DNA of 9,426 nucleotides from Verrucomicrobia bacterium UBA1211 (GCA_002309585.1 DBXN01000058.1:8209-17634), one strand, 5' to 3'. Numbered from the stretch's first letter, positions 1 to 7,700 are shown. The notes: generated by a model from the letters alone, not told the origin. Translations and numbers: made by a program.

Positions 1-17
1 CAGACGGTCACCCGGCC

Positions 18-1427
18 ATGTTCAAACGATTCACAATCCAATGGTGGCGTTTTTGGAGAGCCGGCGAGGGTCTTTCCATCAAGACGGGCCGTGCGCTGGT
101 GCTCTGCGCGCTCACGGGGTTGGCGGCGGGATTCGCGGCGGTGGGATTCTACTGGCTGCTGGACGTGGCGAAACATCTTCTGATGACGGGATGCGGCCAC
201 TACGCGCCGCCGATGGCGGCGGGCGAGGTCTCGGTCCTGCGCGGACACCTTCCCGAAACCCCCGCGGGCGAACCGCTCCGTTGGGTGTTGCTGTTCCTGC
301 CGATGGCGGGCGCGCTGGCAAGCGCCCTGATCGTGAAACTCGCACCGTCCGCCGCGGGCCACGGCACCGATTCGGTCATCCTCTCCTACCATCGGCGGTT
401 CGGCTACATCGCCCCGAAGGCGGTTCCCGTCAAGGCGATCGCTTCCGCGCTGATCATCGGTTCGGGCGGGTCCGCCGGCGCCGAAGGGCCGATCACCCAG
501 ATCGGTGCGGGGTGCGGCTCCATCATCACCTCCCTGCTGAACCTGACCCACAGCGAACGGCGGTTGCTGATGGCGGCGGGCATGGCCGCCGGTGTCGGTG
601 CCCTTTTCCGCGCCCCGCTGGCCGGGGCGATCTTCGCGGCGGAGGTCCTTTACAGCGGCCTCGACTTCGAATTCGAGGTGCTGATCCCCTCGATGGTCGC
701 CTCGACCATCGCCTACACCGTCTACGCCCTCTTCTACGGCTGGCAGCCGCTTTTCGAGATGGTGCATTTCGGGTTTGACGACGGCCTCAAACTCTTCCCC
801 TATCTCGTCCTCGCCCTGGTGGTCTCCCTCGGGGCCAAGCTCTACATCCTGATTTTCCGGAAAAGCGAATCGTTCTTCAGGAACTGGAAACTGCCCGACT
901 GGCTGAAGCCCGCCATCGGAGGCCTTCTGACCGGCATCCTCGGCTTCTTCCTCCCGCAGGTGATGGGCGCGGGGTACGGCCTGATCCAGCAGACGCTGGT
1001 GGTTGATAGCGCCCTGGCGGAACGGTTCGGCGAACTCTCGATCCCCATCCTCTTCGCCATCTTCATCGGGAAGATCGTCGCAACCTCCTTCTCCGTCGGC
1101 AGCGGCGGCAGCGGCGGCCTTTTCGGACCAGCGTTGGTCGCCGGTTCCGCCCTCGGGGCCTTCACAGGATTGGTGATGACCCGCCTCTTCCCCGCCATGA
1201 ACCTCCATCCCGGCTCCTTCGCGATGGTCGGAATGGCTGGGTTTCTGGCCGCCTCGGTCCGCACCCCGATCGCCGCCATCATCATGGTCAGCGAGATCAC
1301 CGGCAACCACGGCCTGCTCATCCCGACGATGTGGGTCTGCGGCATCACCTACTGGATCGGCAACGGTTGGACCATCTACCGCAGCCAGGTCCGCACCCGC
1401 GACTGTTCCCCCGCCCATACGCGGTAA
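18..1427 (+). CDS. ClC-family voltage-gated-type chloride channel / transporter, no CBS domain
   Basis: An integral inner-membrane protein of 469 residues that should move chloride or a similar anion. The ClC signatures are visible in order: GHGTDS (residues 114-119) at the place of the usual GSGIP/GHGVP selectivity loop; SAGAEGP (152-158), whose Glu156 matches the external gating glutamate; APLAGAIFAAEV (199-210) of helix H; GSGGSGGLFGP (361-371) at the place of the GxFxP loop; and Tyr454 in the TIYR stretch, the likely inner-gate tyrosine. Many hydrophobic segments run from about residue 25 to 450. The residue after Glu209 is Val, where proton-coupled members have a second Glu, so a channel-like mechanism is possible. 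The protein stops at SPAHTR, just where related bacterial proteins continue into CBS domains. The ATG at 18 has no clear ribosome binding site and the frame is open to the window edge, so the true start could be further upstream. Family assignment is firm; exchanger or channel is undecided. Confidence 0.93.
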   Translation: MFKRFTIQWWRFWRAGEGLSIKTGRALVLCALTGLAAGFAAVGFYWLLDVAKHLLMTGCGHYAPPMAAGEVSVLRGHLPETPAGEPLRWVLLFLPMAGALASALIVKLAPSAAGHGTDSVILSYHRRFGYIAPKAVPVKAIASALIIGSGGSAGAEGPITQIGAGCGSIITSLLNLTHSERRLLMAAGMAAGVGALFRAPLAGAIFAAEVLYSGLDFEFEVLIPSMVASTIAYTVYALFYGWQPLFEMVHFGFDDGLKLFPYLVLALVVSLGAKLYILIFRKSESFFRNWKLPDWLKPAIGGLLTGILGFFLPQVMGAGYGLIQQTLVVDSALAERFGELSIPILFAIFIGKIVATSFSVGSGGSGGLFGPALVAGSALGAFTGLVMTRLFPAMNLHPGSFAMVGMAGFLAASVRTPIAAIIMVSEITGNHGLLIPTMWVCGITYWIGNGWTIYRSQVRTRDCSPAHTR

Positions 1428-1479
1428 AGTCCGGTGAAACGGCGGAACCCGAAGGGTGCGGCAGGTGGGCGCATCGGGC

Positions 1480-1541
1480 GCGGCGATAGCCGCAAGCCCA
1501 GACGCGGCGGTCCTGCCGGTTATCGCCGTAGGGCGATTCGC
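1480..1541. repeat. GC-rich palindromic intergenic block (REP-like candidate)
   Basis: The sequence at 1481-1492 (CGGCGATAGCCG) can pair with 1517-1528 (CGGTTATCGCCG) over 12 positions with one G-T wobble, leaving a 24-base loop. The right arm can alternatively pair with the bases that follow: ATCGCC (1522-1527) and GGCGAT (1532-1537) form a 6-bp stem with a 4-base loop, and TCGCC follows again at 1537-1541. The motif GGCGAT/ATCGCC thus recurs four times in about 60 bases. No T-run follows, so it is not a standard intrinsic terminator. Its GC-rich composition contrasts with the AT-rich stretch after 1600. Whether it is a multicopy repeat cannot be seen from one window. Confidence 0.5.
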
Positions 1542-1626
1542 CGCGCACATCGGTTTTCGTGGTCGCGCGCAGCGCCATGCTTTCACCAATGAACGTATGG
1601 TGATTTCCACAGAATCCTTTGCAGAA

Positions 1627-1655
1627 CCTCTATTGCGATAAATATAGGCTTTTTC
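1627..1655 (+). terminator. Weak intrinsic terminator candidate after the chloride channel gene
   Basis: Bases 1627-1634 can pair with 1641-1648 (CCTCTATT with AATATAGG, one C/T mismatch at 1630/1645) around a 6-base GCGATA loop, and the stem is followed by CTTTTTC. The stem is AT-rich and imperfect, so termination would be weak. It lies 200 bases after the stop codon of the channel gene, and no better terminator is visible nearer. It could equally be chance in an AT-rich stretch. Confidence 0.3.
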
Positions 1656-1658
1656 TTG

Positions 1659-1671
1659 CGCATAATATGCG
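1659..1671. promoter_or_regulatory. 13-bp palindrome, operator candidate
   Basis: CGCATAATATGCG is a perfect palindrome with one central base. It ends 21 bases before the TATACT -10 candidate of the next gene, so it covers or abuts the expected -35 position. A related sequence lies 23 bases upstream: TTGCGATAAATA (1633-1644) against TTGCGCATAATA (1656-1667). This arrangement fits a binding site for a dimeric regulator, but no regulator gene is in the window and the assignment is inference. Confidence 0.4.
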
Positions 1672-1698
1672 ATATCGTCTTGTCAATCGTGTTATACT
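1670..1698 (+). promoter_or_regulatory. Candidate promoter of the glycosidase-like gene (good -10, poor -35)
   Basis: TATACT at 1693-1698 matches the sigma70 -10 consensus at five of six positions. The bases 17 upstream (1670-1675, CGATAT) do not resemble TTGACA. Transcription would begin near 1705, giving a leader of about 35 bases that consists almost entirely of the tandem 16-bp repeat. A strong -10 with a poor -35 and a palindrome next to it is the pattern of an activator-dependent promoter, though this is inference. Confidence 0.45.
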
Positions 1699-1706
1699 GC
1701 TTTTGA

Positions 1707-1738
1707 ACACGAGGTTTTACAGACACGGGGTTTTACAG
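1707..1738 (+). repeat. Perfectly adjacent 16-bp tandem duplication covering the ribosome binding site
   Basis: ACACGAGGTTTTACAG (1707-1722) is followed with no gap by ACACGGGGTTTTACAG (1723-1738); they differ at one base. The second copy ends one base before the ATG at 1740. The near copy places GGGG (1727-1730) at ribosome-binding distance, nine bases from the start codon, while the better Shine-Dalgarno-like GAGG (1711-1714) is 25 bases away in the far copy. In-frame codons upstream reach a TGA at 1704 without another ATG, which supports the start at 1740. Confidence 0.8.
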
Positions 1739-1739
1739 C

Positions 1740-4562
1740 ATGGAAAGTACAAGAAACCGGAATGGGATGCCACAGGCAGGGTCGGACGGCGGATCGAACC
1801 TTCTGCGTCTCTGCGTATCGACGGCGCTTGCGGGTTTCGTTCTCTCCGCGGCGGCGGGAAACCGTCCCTACGAACTGGTCGAGGCGGGCCGCACGAAACC
1901 GGCGCAGGCCGAGCTGATTGATTTCGAGACGCCCGGCGAATGGATCGTTTCATGCACGAACGCCGAGGCGACATTCTCGCGCTCGCAAGAGGAGCAGATT
2001 TTCGGCGACTGGACGGGGAAACTCGTCTATCGCGCGACAGGACCCAAGCCGGCCGTACGGTTCCGTCCGGAAAAACCGCTGCCGATGCCGAAGGAGGGTT
2101 TCGACACGTTCAACCTCTGGATCCGGGGCAGTGTCTTCACGCGGGGAGCGAACAGGACACCCGACGAACCGGCGCCCACGCTGTACGTGCTCTTCCGTAT
2201 GGCGGACGGCGCGGAGAAACGGTGGAAGGTCACAGACATCACCTGGAAGAACTGGTTTCTCGCACAAATCCGGTTTCCGGCCTTCGCGCTCGAACCGCTC
2301 AAGTCCGCGACCTTCGCCGGTTTCGAGCTTTCCGGCGGGATTCCTTCAAGTGACCGCATCCTCTACTTTGACGCCTTCTCGCTTTTCCATGAGGCCTTCC
2401 CACCCCTCTCACTCAAGCCGCGGCCGGAACGTAACCTCACGCCGCTTCCGGGTGCGAACCAAGGGCTGAACACGGGCGAGGGACGGCTGCCGTTCCCGAC
2501 GCGGGAAGAGACGATCCTGCCGGATGTCGTGGAACCCGGACCGGACGAGCCGCTGGCGCGGTTCACGGGCGGGGCGGTGGCCGGAGCGGACACGAACGCA
2601 CTGACGGTGACGACGCGGCGCGTGGGACGCACGCTTATCGTCGATTTCGAGGCACCGCCCGGCGCGGTGACCGAGATCGCCGCCGGCCTGCCCTCGGAGG
2701 GACGGTTCGTCAAGAGCGTGGATGTCCCGTTCCTGAACTACAACGGCGGAGGCGGCCGCGTGACGGTGGATATGGTCGAAGGGAAACAGACGTTCTTCCG
2801 GCTTGCGCTGTTCGACTGGTACCGTTCGAACGCATCCGACATCCGTGTCAAAAACACGCCGAAGGGCTGCAATCTCTCCGTCATCTACAACAAAAAATCC
2901 GACGGCACCTACAATCCCGTTTCGGAACGGCTCTTCATCACGCTCTCGCCCGACTTCGCGGGTGTCCTGCCGAACATCCCCAATCCCAAATCGCCGTGGA
3001 AACAGGTGACCGGCAACGTAACGTGGCGTTCCCACGCTTCCTATGACCATGAAGATGACAAGGCGCTCTGGCGGGCGGTTCATCGCCACGGCATCCGCGA
3101 GGTGCTGATCACCGACCACGAGACGATGTGGCGCGAGGGTGGCGAGAGTTTCACCTTGCGCACCCAAACCGACCCGTCCAAAGGCGGCGACGAGGCGCAC
3201 AACGCCTACACGCGCTTCCTCATCGACGAACTCGGCTATCGGTACGGCCCCTACAACAACTTCACCGACTTCGCCCCCGCGAACGCCTACTGGACACCCG
3301 ACTGGGTGGCGCGGACATCCGCACTCTCAATGCCCGGCGCCTGGATGCGTTGCTATGCCTTCCGTCCCGCCGCCGCGCCGGAGGCGTGCGAGACAGTCGC
3401 GCCGATCATTCAGGAGAAGTTTTCGTTCAACACCGCCTACTGCGACGTGCACACCGCCGTCCCTTTCTGGGGCAACCGGACGGACTACGATGCGCGTGTT
3501 CCAGGCGCGGGCACCTTCGCGGAGACCTTCTACGCGTGGGGCGAGACACTTCTCCTTCAGAAGAAGATCTGGAATGGTCCCGTCTGGTCCGAGGGCGGTC
3601 ATCACTTCTTCTTCGCCGGACTCAGCGACGGCAACTACGGACAGGATCGCGGCCGACCCTACGGACGCTTTCCGTGGCTCGTCGATTTCGATGTCCTCAC
3701 GATCCATCCCCTCGAAACCGACTTCGGCATGGGATGCCTCTCGATGTTCATGCCGAATTCCTCCGGTCAGAACGGCTATGTGCCGGACGCCCCCACACCG
3801 CAGGCACTCACCAACGTGATCGACCGCTTCATCGGCGCGACACTCGCCTTCGGACATTCGGGATATCTGATCCTCGATTATCTCTTCGATCCGCCGAGGC
3901 CGTTCGGCCTCGCCTACTGCGGACCGGGCGAACGCGTCCTCTCGGAGAACGGGTTTGCCATCGCCATGAAGAGCCACTTCATGGTGCAGCAGATCGCCTC
4001 GCGGTACACGCAGGCCAACGCGGTCGCCATCGCCTACGCGGATGCGTCTGGCAGATGGCTTCCGACCGGCGAGGCGATCAAGGCGGATGCGGTGAAACGT
4101 TGCCAGGTGCGCGTGACCTACGATGACGGCACGGTCGTGTGTGTGAACGGGAACGAAAAGGAGCGGTTGAAGGCGGAGGGATACGATCTGCCGCCGTGCG
4201 GATACTGCGCGCGGAGCGGGGATGGCGCGATCACCGTAACATCCGGTGACGGGGGCGGTGTCCGCGCCGACTACTGCGACTCCCCCGCGTACATCTTCAT
4301 TGACGGACGCAACGGGGAAGCGGTGCGGGAACGGGCGCGCGCCACCGGAACCGCGCTCTGCCGTACAACCCCGGACGGCTGGGAGATCATCCCCCTCGGC
4401 AACCGTCCCTGCGCATTCCGCATTCCAGGCGGGGAGGCGACCGCGCTCACTCTCGACGGTAAGACGCTCCGCCCCGCCGAGACCGTTTTCGAGGACGGAT
4501 GGTTCGCGGTAAAACCGGTGGCCGGCGCCTTCAGCTACAGCGTCAAGCGGCGAGGGGGATAA
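1740..4562 (+). CDS. Exported glycoside-hydrolase-like protein, unclassified family
   Basis: A 940-residue protein, probably a secreted carbohydrate-active enzyme. After a 20-residue polar leader a hydrophobic stretch (about 24-39, ending SAAAG) looks like a signal peptide. Residues about 56-220 look like a beta-sandwich or carbohydrate-binding-type region, starting LIDFETPGEW and ending with YFDAFSLF. A catalytic-type region spans about 425-760: ITDHE (457-461), KGGD (481-484), YGPYNN (502-507), YCDVH (567-571), DYDARVPGAGTF (582-593), GPVWSEGGHH (613-622) and GLSDGNYGQD (627-636). Asp569 and Glu618 are the best candidates for nucleophile and acid/base, at positions expected for consecutive strand ends of a TIM barrel. 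The C-terminal part (about 785-940) has VTYDDGTVVCVNGN, typical of the beta-sandwich closing such barrels. I associate this motif set with uncharacterised PVC and Armatimonadota proteins and, distantly, with GH101/GH129-type barrels; the substrate is unknown. Met10 (1767) is an alternative start. It appears to be transcribed alone. Confidence 0.9.
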   Translation: MESTRNRNGMPQAGSDGGSNLLRLCVSTALAGFVLSAAAGNRPYELVEAGRTKPAQAELIDFETPGEWIVSCTNAEATFSRSQEEQIFGDWTGKLVYRATGPKPAVRFRPEKPLPMPKEGFDTFNLWIRGSVFTRGANRTPDEPAPTLYVLFRMADGAEKRWKVTDITWKNWFLAQIRFPAFALEPLKSATFAGFELSGGIPSSDRILYFDAFSLFHEAFPPLSLKPRPERNLTPLPGANQGLNTGEGRLPFPTREETILPDVVEPGPDEPLARFTGGAVAGADTNALTVTTRRVGRTLIVDFEAPPGAVTEIAAGLPSEGRFVKSVDVPFLNYNGGGGRVTVDMVEGKQTFFRLALFDWYRSNASDIRVKNTPKGCNLSVIYNKKSDGTYNPVSERLFITLSPDFAGVLPNIPNPKSPWKQVTGNVTWRSHASYDHEDDKALWRAVHRHGIREVLITDHETMWREGGESFTLRTQTDPSKGGDEAHNAYTRFLIDELGYRYGPYNNFTDFAPANAYWTPDWVARTSALSMPGAWMRCYAFRPAAAPEACETVAPIIQEKFSFNTAYCDVHTAVPFWGNRTDYDARVPGAGTFAETFYAWGETLLLQKKIWNGPVWSEGGHHFFFAGLSDGNYGQDRGRPYGRFPWLVDFDVLTIHPLETDFGMGCLSMFMPNSSGQNGYVPDAPTPQALTNVIDRFIGATLAFGHSGYLILDYLFDPPRPFGLAYCGPGERVLSENGFAIAMKSHFMVQQIASRYTQANAVAIAYADASGRWLPTGEAIKADAVKRCQVRVTYDDGTVVCVNGNEKERLKAEGYDLPPCGYCARSGDGAITVTSGDGGGVRADYCDSPAYIFIDGRNGEAVRERARATGTALCRTTPDGWEIIPLGNRPCAFRIPGGEATALTLDGKTLRPAETVFEDGWFAVKPVAGAFSYSVKRRGG

Positions 4563-4588
4563 TGAAGCGGGGGTCAGGCCAAGGTCCA

Positions 4589-4653
4589 AGCACGCAAACA
4601 CTCCTAGAATTTCGGGTCTTCAAACGTCTGAAATTCTGTTTTTTAGGCGTGCT
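4589..4653 (+). terminator. Intrinsic terminator of the glycosidase-like gene, nested in an outer inverted repeat
   Basis: AGAATTTC (4606-4613) pairs perfectly with GAAATTCT (4630-4637) around a 16-base loop, and a run of six T follows at 4639-4644. This is a standard intrinsic terminator layout, 44 bases after the stop codon, although the stem is AT-rich. A second perfect 7-bp pair, AGCACGC (4589-4595) with GCGTGCT (4647-4653), encloses the whole structure including the T-run. The outer arm lies past the termination point, so it forms only in read-through RNA or acts as DNA. Confidence 0.7.
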
Positions 4654-4701
4654 CCGAAATCAATCAGTGGGCTTTAGGCCCACGGCATGATTGACTTTCG
4701 G
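4654..4701. promoter_or_regulatory. Long three-part stem-loop overlapping the next promoter
   Basis: Three perfect stems nest inside each other: CCGAAA (4654-4659) with TTTCGG (4696-4701), TCAATCA (4660-4666) with TGATTGA (4688-4694), and GTGGGC (4667-4672) with GCCCAC (4678-4683). The loop is TTTAG, with a four-base bulge GGCA (4684-4687) and a one-base bulge at 4695. In total 19 pairs fall in 48 bases, too many for chance. It begins at the base after the preceding terminator element ends. No T-run follows. Its right arm contains the -35 box of the downstream promoter (4691-4696), so it may be a DNA operator, or a structure in read-through RNA. Function is unknown. Confidence 0.75.
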
Positions 4702-4719
4702 GCTGACACGCTGTAAACT
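4691..4719 (+). promoter_or_regulatory. Sigma70-type promoter of the giant surface-protein gene
   Basis: TTGACT (4691-4696) matches the -35 consensus at five of six positions. It is followed by a 17-base spacer and TAAACT (4714-4719), which matches the -10 consensus at four of six. Transcription would start near 4726, giving a leader of about 45 bases. The -35 box lies inside the right arm of the stem-loop at 4654-4701. Confidence 0.65.
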
Positions 4720-4757
4720 AATTGTGTTGATTATGGAAATAGTGTCTTGAAAACACC

Positions 4758-4763
4758 AAGGAG
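4758..4763 (+). promoter_or_regulatory. Ribosome binding site AAGGAG
   Basis: AAGGAG is a near-ideal Shine-Dalgarno sequence. Two in-frame ATGs follow, at 4764 (zero spacing) and 4770 (six bases). Only the second has usable spacing, so it decides the start at 4770. Confidence 0.85.
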
Positions 4764-4769
4764 ATGCGT

Positions 4770-7700
4770 ATGAACAGGAGAACATGGTTAGTGACGGGAT
4801 TGGCCACGTGGCTCTGCGCCTTGTCTGGACAGGCGATCGACACATCGGCCTTCGCGAAAAAGTGCACCTTCACGCTTTCGGGATACAGTGGGGCAAGCAC
4901 CTTGAATGACTTCCCCATCTTGATCCGCCTCTCGACGGCGATCCAGGGATTTGGCTACGCTGACTTGAAGGCGGACGGATCAGACCTCTGCTTTACCGAC
5001 GCCACCGGAAATCCGATCCCCTACGAGATCGACACCTGGAACCCAGCGGGCGAGTCGCTGGTCTGGGTCAAGGTCCCGACCCTCACCGGCAACGCGACGC
5101 AGATCAAGCTCTACTACGGTTCCGCGACCGCGACCGCGAACACTCCCTCCGATGTCTGGACCCGTTACACGGCGGTGGTGCACGGTGGCACCAAGGACTC
5201 CGCGAGCGGGCTCGGGGTGTTCATCGGCACCGGGACCGACCAGATCGACGCCGGGAGGATCGGTAGTGGATACAATGTCCCCGAGCGGGTCAACGACAAC
5301 GGCGGTGTCCACCTTGAGAATCCGGTGTCGAAACTCACCGACCCGACCGTCTTCACCATCTCCGGGTGGTTCACGCTCGTGCAAAAGCAGACCCACATCC
5401 TGTTTGGTTCGATGTTGTCGTGGAATACCTCCGGCTTCCTGATCTTGGACGAAGGCGGAGCCGGACTCTCTTTTACCAGCAACACAAGCGGCCACAACAA
5501 TCTGGCCTGGGGTTACACGCCCGACGAGTGGTTGAGCGTCGCCGTCGTCTACGACAACACGACCGGCTCCAGCTACCATAACGGCACCCTCCACTACTCC
5601 CACGCCATCCCCGCCGTTTCCAATCCCGGCTACACGTGGGGCTTCGGCAATTATGGGAATATGTCGAACCACGGCGACCACACCCACGGCAAGCTGGACG
5701 AGTGGCGCATCTTCAACGGCGCGGCGACTGCGGATTGGCTGAAAGCCGAGTACGACACGGTGGTGAACCCGGCGTTTGCCGTCGCGGGCGGGGTCAAGGA
5801 CACCGCCGACATCATTCCGACCACGATCACGTTCAACGGCGCGACCCAGGACGCCACCTCCGTCACCGTCACCGGCACGCTCGTGGAGATTGGCGATGAC
5901 GTGACCTCTGTCACCGTCACCCTGCTCTGGGGGACGACCGAGGCGATGGAGGGCACGCCGGTGGCCGTCGGAAGCTACACCGATGCCTCCACGCTCACCG
6001 CGACCCTCACCGGTCTGACCGCCGGCACGAAGTATTACGCCGCCTTCAGGGCGGTTAACTCCCTCAACGCAGTCGTCAACTCGCCCACCGGCACCTTCTG
6101 GTTCTCGACCGATGTCGTGTGGCGGCCGCAGAACTCCGCCGACACCTGGGCCTCGGAGGCGTGGGAAGTCGGGAATGGCGGAACCGCCGGTTCGCGGGGC
6201 TCCTTCCTGTACGACGCCGCAGCCATGTTCGATGGCGCTGAGAGTCTCTTTATCAGCACGATCAACGTTCCGGATGCCGTTACGGCGAACGGCGTGACCT
6301 TCACCGGCAACCGCAACTATACCCTCACGGGCGCGAAGATCACCACCCCGACCGTCACCAAGTCCGGTTCGGGCGTTGTGACGATCGACGGCGAAGGCTT
6401 CGCCGCGCCCGAGAGCATCACCATCACCGGCGGTGTCCTGCGGCTGGGCCCGGAGGCGCAACACTTCGCGCTCGGTTCGTCCAGTTCGCCGGTCTATGTC
6501 CGGAACGCCTCCTTCGACCTTGCCTATACCAATCAGTACGACCATCATCTTCAGACACACTCCAAAATCTTCCACATCCTCGGCGAGGGCCAAAACGGGA
6601 AAGGGACGATCTACAACGAGAATCAGTACTCAACGAACCCCCAGATCTACGGTATTGTGATGGAGGGTGACGCCACGGTCGGAAGTCCGGATGGCGACCG
6701 TTTCCACATGCAGACGGTTGGCGGAAGCGCCAACACCGGCCGACCCTTCATAACCGGTCCGGCAGATGCCACCTTGACGGTTACCGGGCAGGAAAACGTC
6801 GATTCGTTGATAATAGTTGATTCTGACGTCAACGTTGGGACGGTCAAGGTCATCAATGGCACTATCCTGGGTTTTGAGCGTTCATCGCTTGCGGGTGAGT
6901 TTTTGAAATCGCTGATTCTCGACCACGGACAGTTACGCTTTTACGCTCTTTCCTCCCCCTTTACCGTGCCGATCTCCGCCATCAATGCGGAGAACGTGTT
7001 GAGCTGCACCTCGGGCTATGCCCCGGTCGCCTCGCCCATCACGGTCTCCGACCCCGGCTCGTTGGCTCTTTCCGGCAGCGGTAGCGGCAACGGCCTTATC
7101 CTGCGCGGCGGCATTTCCGGCGACGGCGACGCGAGCGTTACCTTGGGCTGGCACTATCTGGCCAGCGATATTGGCTATGACACGATCAACGTGGCCGGCA
7201 CCGACGCGAACGCGCCCAACGGCGGCGTTCTGTACGGCGACCACGAGACCTCATCGGGCACGGAGTTCAAGATGCCCGCGGTCGCCACCGAGGCATCGGG
7301 CATGCTCGGTCTCGCGCCGGTCACCGACACGACCTACCGCAACATCCAGCTCAGCGGCGCCGGCGCGTTCGTTCCCTGCTCCCTCGCGGCGGGCGGCACG
7401 GCGGTGGCCAGGATCGAGGACACCGTGATGGAGGTCGGCTCGCTCCGCATGGGCACCGGCACCCCGAACGCGCCGGGCTACGCGGTTTTGGGCAACGGCA
7501 CCTCGATCACGGTGACCAACGTCTACCTGGGCGACATCCAGGCCAAACCGGCCAGCGCGACCCTGACGCTCGACGAGGGCTCACGGCTTGTCGCGCGGAA
7601 CGAGGTGATTCTGGGCCGTTGGAGTGGTGACACCGCTAACGTTCACAAGATGGTGGTTGATGGCGGCTATCTCGCGGTGGTTGATAACGTGATCCGCGAC

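Noticed and set aside
1583..1603. Hairpin TCACCA / TGGTGA followed by TTT
   Set aside because: The stem is only 6 bp with a 9-base loop and three T, too weak to call a terminator.
1456..1641. Possible 61-codon gene starting with GTG between the first two genes, and a 77-codon minus-strand frame over the same block
   Set aside because: Both read through the palindromic block, lack a usable ribosome binding site at the right distance and show no known motif. The block is better explained as a non-coding palindrome.
1707..1738. CRISPR-like repeat
   Set aside because: Only two copies, directly adjacent with no spacer, and no cas gene nearby.
3128..4126. 332-codon + strand frame in another phase inside the glycosidase-like gene
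   Set aside because: Arg/Leu-rich out-of-phase shadow; the main frame carries all the conserved motifs.
3327..4601. 424-codon open frame on the minus strand
   Set aside because: Antisense to the glycosidase-like gene, and it would start inside the terminator region. It has no recognisable motifs.
4764..4766. Alternative ATG start for the giant protein
   Set aside because: It touches the AAGGAG sequence with no spacing; the in-frame ATG at 4770 has six bases of spacing.
4660..4918. Short minus-strand frames before and across the start of the giant gene
   Set aside because: They overlap the terminator, stem-loop and promoter of the + strand gene and have no supporting features.
4980..6593. 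537-codon open frame on the minus strand
   Set aside because: It lies antisense to the giant modular gene, has low-complexity Gly/Val/Arg/Asp-rich content typical of GC-rich shadow frames, and shows no domain motifs. The + strand frame has a signal peptide, ribosome binding site and recognisable modules.
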